From Megalonaias nervosa (Eukaryota > Mollusca > Bivalvia > Unionida > Unionidae), in contig JAECUM010000797.1 of the NCBI GenBank assembly GCA_016617855.1, forward strand, positions 124,001 to 188,000: a stretch of DNA of 64,000 bases, in the 5' to 3' direction. The notes beneath the pieces are model-generated. The model did no database searches. It was not told the DNA's origin and saw only the letters and a list, made by a program, of their open reading frames with translations. Shown here one piece after another: positions 60,241 through 64,000 of this stretch (position 1 is the first letter of the stretch; the number at the start of each line of letters is the position of its first letter). The translations under genes and the position numbers were made by a program.

Positions 60241-60819
60241 ATCACTTTCCTTCATGAACCTTCAGAGAGGAGGGTCTTCTTATTCTTGAGATTCTCTCCA
60301 CAATCAAAGATTTGATATGTTGTCTCGCAAAGCTGTCCTGGTAAGAGCTGAGCACATAGAAGAGAACGGTCCAGACACAGTGGATGCTGGAAAAGATTCG
60401 GGTTGGCCAGATCTTCCCGAGCATATATATTGGTAGAAAGGGTAGATCAGTGACCCAGGACTTGTCCTTTCAGAGAGTGGCTGCGTGCCTCAATCCCTCG
60501 ACTGGTTGACTTTTCTCTGGCTCTTTGAGAAGAAACAGTTGGGCTCCAATCGCTACCAATTTCTTCCACTCCATGATATTGGACACATTCCTGCAATATG
60601 GCAAACATGTATTTGGGCAGGATAGAGACCTATCAGATCTTTTAGACACTACTGGTTTCAATCAACCAATATCCCTCATTTTGTCTCCAAGTGGAACCAA
60701 TTCTGGGGTCACTTGACCTGTGTCCCTAACATAAGGTTAAGGAAATGATTAATGAAATCTTCTTGCCAACAAAATTTCACCAGCGAATCCAGTGAAGCTA
60801 ACAGGCTGTTTTGATTGAT
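60241..60819 (-). other. Sequence beyond the DIRS recombinase, unassigned
   Basis: Lies downstream of the recombinase remnant on the minus strand and upstream of the type 1 array. Two short minus-strand open frames (60242-60424, 60470-60661) have no domain I recognise. It may be the 3' end of the same DIRS element. Confidence 0.35.
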
Positions 60820-61720
60820 GCAGTTGGGTCTGGTGGCCATCTGTGCTGCCACCACTGGACCTACCAGATTCTAGGTTGCATCTGTGATGCCAAGTCTCTG
60901 AAATGGAGGCTCAAGAAGGTTGACTCTGCCTGCCGGCCAACAGCTTCTATTATATCTTGGGTTGGAACAGTGTTCAAACACGTGGCTTCCAGAGGTTGCT
61001 CAAACTTTTGAGCAGTAATCTACATGAGGTGGCTCTGATCTGGTGAGACATCAGAGTACACCAAGTGTACAACCCAGTTTAGCCATGAAGAAAGGGCTTG
61101 AAGAGTGATATCATGTATTTCGGCTCACAGATACTGCTTGAAACTGTGGAGCAATAAGTTACATAAGGTGACTCTGATCTGGTGAGACATCAGAGAACAC
61201 CAAGCATACAACCCACTTCAGCCATGAAGAAAGGGTTCAAAGTGATATACCATGTGTTCTAACTCACACCAGAAGGAAGAAGCGTTTGTCTCTGTGTGCT
61301 TCAAGTTAATGTTTGAGAGCATGAAAAGGATCTTGCATAAGAGAGCAAGCAAGTGATGACTGTTTAAGTACCAACAGATGGTAACCTATTTAGGGCTATG
61401 AAGCCTGATGGTGTCATGAGAACTACCAAACCCTCCAATCTAAACTGAAGAGAATTCGGGTCAACATAAAGGGGCAGGCAGATCTCTTACCCTGCACACT
61501 GAAGCTAAAGCTGGCTGGAAACATGACCTGTATGATAGTGACTTTAGCCATGTTAAACCCAGGCTGTGTTGCTTCTGTAGTTAGGAGAATGGGTTATCTT
61601 TCACATGGGGAAATTCAGCTGTTCTTCCCTGGAAGGATACCTGAGGTAGAGATCAGATACTCAGCATCCCCTCCCCCTATTACTTGTTCTCCTAATGTAA
61701 TGTGTTTGGGGAATGTATCC
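60820..61720 (-). pseudogene. DIRS tyrosine recombinase C-terminal half, internally duplicated
   Basis: Minus-strand text KHWLEAHRDKRFFLLV, then LSSWLKWVVCLVFSD and VSPDQSHLM, matches the DIRS recombinase region YLxRT...LF(V/L)S...ISxxTLSSWxxxxVxxAY. A second, tandem copy reads ALSSWLNWVVHLVYSD and VSPDQSHLM. It continues to DIIEAVGRQAESTFLSLHF, the C-terminal box (D(I/L)xxAxxWxxxxTFxxxYL) in which the Tyr position reads His. GPVVAAQ, a usual DIRS C-terminal motif, follows near 60855. The duplication unit is 139 bp (about 61012-61150 and 61151-61289), which also shifts the frame. No RT or RNase H lies nearby. Confidence 0.68.
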
Positions 61721-61740
61721 AGAGGAGAAAATTTTTTTTT

Positions 61741-62029
61741 AAAGGAAATTATGTTTCTTCATGAATACTTACCCAATCATATTACTTAAAAATCCTCCCA
61801 ACCACCCCGCTATGCAAGCATCCTCATCAGTATCTCACTCAAACTTAAAATTCGCAACACCTGGTGGTATCAAGGGGAGGTAATGGGCAAGAGTTATTGC
61901 TCTTTGTCTATTGATATAGACAGGGAAAGATGAATTTTCATCTTTTAGCAGGGCTGGATTTGTGAGGTAGCAGGCTAATATTCCTAACATAATTTGTTTG
62001 GTTAAGTATTCTCGGAGAAATATAATTTT
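61741..62029. repeat. Foldback related to 32652-32986
   Basis: AAATTATGTTTCTTCATGAATACTTACCCAATC-like text near 61743-61783 pairs imperfectly with ATTTGTTTGGTTAAGTATTCTCGGAGAAATATAATTTT near 61991-62028. The interior shares GCAAGCATCCT..ATCTCACTCAAAC and GGGGAGGTAATGGGCAAGAG with the 32.7-kb foldback. It adjoins the DIRS recombinase remnant on that gene's upstream side, whereas the other foldback lies on the downstream side. Confidence 0.62.
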
Positions 62030-62635
62030 GTCAGCCGTGTAAGTGATAATTATGAATGTAAAAATATTTTTTTAATTTTTTGTGGGAGTTGTATAGTGTA
62101 TCTTAATCTTAGTCAGGAAAGTAATTGAATGACATGCCAAAAGACATAATGGTGCAGTAATGAATTAATACAAGTAGGGATATTGGCATACCCTAGGTCT
62201 GTCTGTCCATCTGTCTTTCCATCTGTATGTATGTGTGTTATCACATCTCCAAACCCACTGGACAGAAATTCACAAAATGTTTAGCTAAGTTACTCTTGGG
62301 TAGCCATCTCTTCAGGAGGGGTGTCATCCTTGGCTCCCATTCATGGGAAGGGATCAAATGTCAGATCTACAGAACTTTAAATTGCCTTGACATTTTCTAA
62401 TCAGACTTCATGTACACATCCAGTACTGGAAGACACTCTGTGTGATGGATTGTCCACAATGGGCCGTCAGCTGCAGTTGTTGTTGAGTATGATTGGAGCA
62501 GGAGAGTTTGGAGAGGGGTGGTTGGAACAAGCATTAAAAGCATGGAGATTTGCAGTGTGAGCTATTGCAATTGCTTAGTCATTCTCTTTCTGTTATGTTA
62601 AGGGTGGGGCTTGATATGTTTGTTGCTTGACAGAG
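62030..62635 (+). other. Last intron, nothing recognised
   Basis: No coding similarity or repeat family seen, apart from short TCTGTCTGTCCATCTGTCTTTCCA simple sequence near 62200. Confidence 0.5.
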
Positions 62636-62835
62636 TCATGGAGCTATGTTGGCCTAGTTGTTAGCACATTGGATTTGTACCCAGAAGCGTGTGAGTTTAA
62701 TCCCCACCAGTGGATCATTCTGGTCAACTGCCATGGTGTGTCCTTTGGCCAAGTCACTTAAAACTATTTGCCTTTGTGCAAGATAACCTTCAAAGTTTTG
62801 CTTGGCCATACCTTTGAGTAACAAACCAAAACCAT
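62636..62835 (+). mobile_element. Decayed tRNA-derived SINE
   Basis: An A-box-like TGGCCTAGTTGTTAGCAC (about 62650) and a worn B box (GAGTTTAATCCCC, about 62692) are spaced as in a tRNA. A body with TGTGTCCTTTGGCCAAGTCACTTAA follows, a segment common in invertebrate tRNA-SINEs. No clear tail or target duplication. It differs from both other SINE types in the window. Confidence 0.55.
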
Positions 62836-63171
62836 TAATGTAACCTCACAGAAGATAACAATTTGAAGATGATGATGTTGGAGGATTTGATGTTGTTAAT
62901 AGTTCATTCTGTTGCAAGACCACATCAGCAAGATAAAGATTTATGGTCAAGAAAACGTTGTGTTTAGTATGGAGCATTAAGGCCACAACATGTACCATGT
63001 CTAAACATGTGCACAGTATACAATAACAGAAACGATGGTGTTTAATCGAGCTGATTTGGAACTCGGCCTTTCCTCCAGTCTGCATTGTCATGCTGCACTC
63101 AACTTTTCTTTAATTTGCCATACATATCTGACCCCTTATTATGGCATTTATTGAATTTCCAACAATTCCTA

Positions 63172-63173
<2 letters not shown>
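62836..63173 (+). other. Last intron, nothing recognised
   Basis: No element or coding similarity; the minus-strand open frame 62846-63091 shows no domain. Confidence 0.5.

Positions 63174-63239
<66 letters not shown>
63174..63239 (+). repeat. Compound (CA)n(TA)n microsatellite
   Basis: About 37 bp of CA repeats run straight into about 28 bp of AT repeats. Confidence 0.95.
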
Positions 63240-63244
<5 letters not shown>

Positions 63245-63621
63245 TATGAATAAATAGAGATAAACAGTTTTATTAATATTTTTATTATGTATAATACACA
63301 TTTTTTTTAAAAATAATACATTATACCTTGATATATTATTGACAAATGTTCAGTATTTCATCAGAACTCAAATTATATAATAAAAAATTCTGGTGTGCAT
63401 AATACTTATAATCATAAAATAAATAAGTATTGTATAAATAATTAATCATAATATACTGAAAATTAATTTTAAAATGCCCTTTCGTTTGAAAAAGATATAG
63501 TAAACTTTTTTATGCTTTCAGATTATACTTTCACTGTTTAAGTTATTCTGTAAATTAGAATAATATAACAATATTCTTAACTAATTCTAAACAGGGCACA
63601 TAATTTAAAAAAAAATTTTGA
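63240..63621 (-). other. AT-rich sequence beyond the Penelope-like ORF
   Basis: Very AT-rich, lying 3' of the GIY-YIG coding end on the minus strand. It may be the 3' untranslated part of that element, but nothing confirms it. Confidence 0.35.
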
Positions 63622-64000
63622 TTAATGAATGTTGTATAGAGTTTTGGAATTTAGACCTTTTGGATACACCGTATTAAGACAGTGAATCCAGTATGTTTCC
63701 TTTAGCATACATTCCATCTCAGAATCAGCTATAACAATAGGTTGAAAGGAGAAATCTTGCAAAGTATGGGAACTGTTGTTAAAATATGCAGTAACATGAG
63801 ATGAAAATGATTGGTTGATATAATCTTTTGTGTCTGATCTTTGTTGGTTCATACGTTTAAATATTTGTTGACTGGTTTGTCCAGTATATTGGATGCCACA
63901 TTTTTTGCATGTGATCCAGTAAATAACATTTGATGTTGCAGTTAGTATCACAACACATATTAAATGTTTCTTTCATATTATTGCTATTGAAAGAAGTATT
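63622..64000 (-). pseudogene. Penelope-like element GIY-YIG endonuclease, runs off the window
   Basis: On the minus strand: NVIYWITCKKCGIQYTGQTS, then FKRMNQQRSDTKDYINQSFS, SHVTAYFN and DFSFQPIVIADSEMECMLKE, and ETYWIHCLNTVYPKGLN. This is the C-terminal GIY-YIG nuclease domain of Penelope-like retroelements: the CxxC before the core, Tyr of the GIY strand (VIYWI), a YIG-like YTG, the catalytic Arg region (KRMNQQRSD), the Glu of RE..WI (KETYWI), and the PxGLN end. It ends with a stop near 63622. The reverse transcriptase would lie beyond base 64000. The 109-codon stretch is open, so this fragment is better preserved than most elements here. Confidence 0.88.

Overview
The window is a stretch of animal nuclear genome: AT-rich DNA, long introns with GT-AG splice sites, and a dense load of decayed transposable elements. 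The only host gene I can support is a plus-strand transmembrane 9 superfamily gene, closest by eye to TM9SF2. Seven internal exons are present (1504-1622, 2979-3108, 12507-12652, 19533-19653, 33099-33178, 50215-50323, 53788-53917). They total 835 nt, about 278 codons, with matching splice phases at every junction. They cover the second half of the lumenal domain, the first transmembrane helix, the following cytosolic loop and the start of the next helix. The 5' exons lie before the window, and the rest of the membrane domain lies beyond base 64000.

Everything else is intron filled with repeats. The element mix is DIRS-type tyrosine-recombinase retrotransposons, CR1/L2- and jockey-like LINEs, a Penelope-like GIY-YIG fragment, tRNA-headed SINEs with (CAA)n tails, pogo/Tigger-, hAT- and TA-target-site DNA elements, and tandem arrays with a period near 140-150 bp. 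This fits a lophotrochozoan such as a mollusc. That assignment is inference; no marker in the window settles it.

Layout: 0.5-1.2 kb, SINE and a roughly 70-bp array; 4-9.4 kb, possible retroelement debris and the longest copy of an unnamed repeat family ('family A'); 10.6-12.0 kb, a TA-flanked inverted-repeat element; 13.9-16.2 kb, a DIRS recombinase interrupted by another insertion; 16.9-18.5 kb, a 35-bp minisatellite joined to a ~145-bp array; 19.8-20.5 kb, a second array type; 21.7-26.1 kb, a SINE and a long LINE; 28.2-33.0 kb, family A, a near-complete but dead DIRS and a foldback; 34.4-36.0 kb, family A; 37.3-38.4 kb, a hAT remnant with target duplication; 39.2-41.7 and 45.5-47.4 kb, TA-flanked elements; 47.5-49.35 kb, a minus-strand LINE; 50.9-53.6 kb, a SINE, a gag-like zinc finger and two minisatellites; 55.7-57.5 kb, a pogo/Tigger transposase with a nested SINE; 57.6-64 kb, family A, a ~145-bp array, a minus-strand DIRS recombinase and a Penelope fragment.

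No coding gene other than TM9SF2-like and no intact element was found. The main points for a second look are the unnamed family A, the several unrelated arrays sharing a ~140-150 bp period, nested insertions whose order can be read from their junctions, and a missing residue in a conserved loop motif of the TM9 protein.
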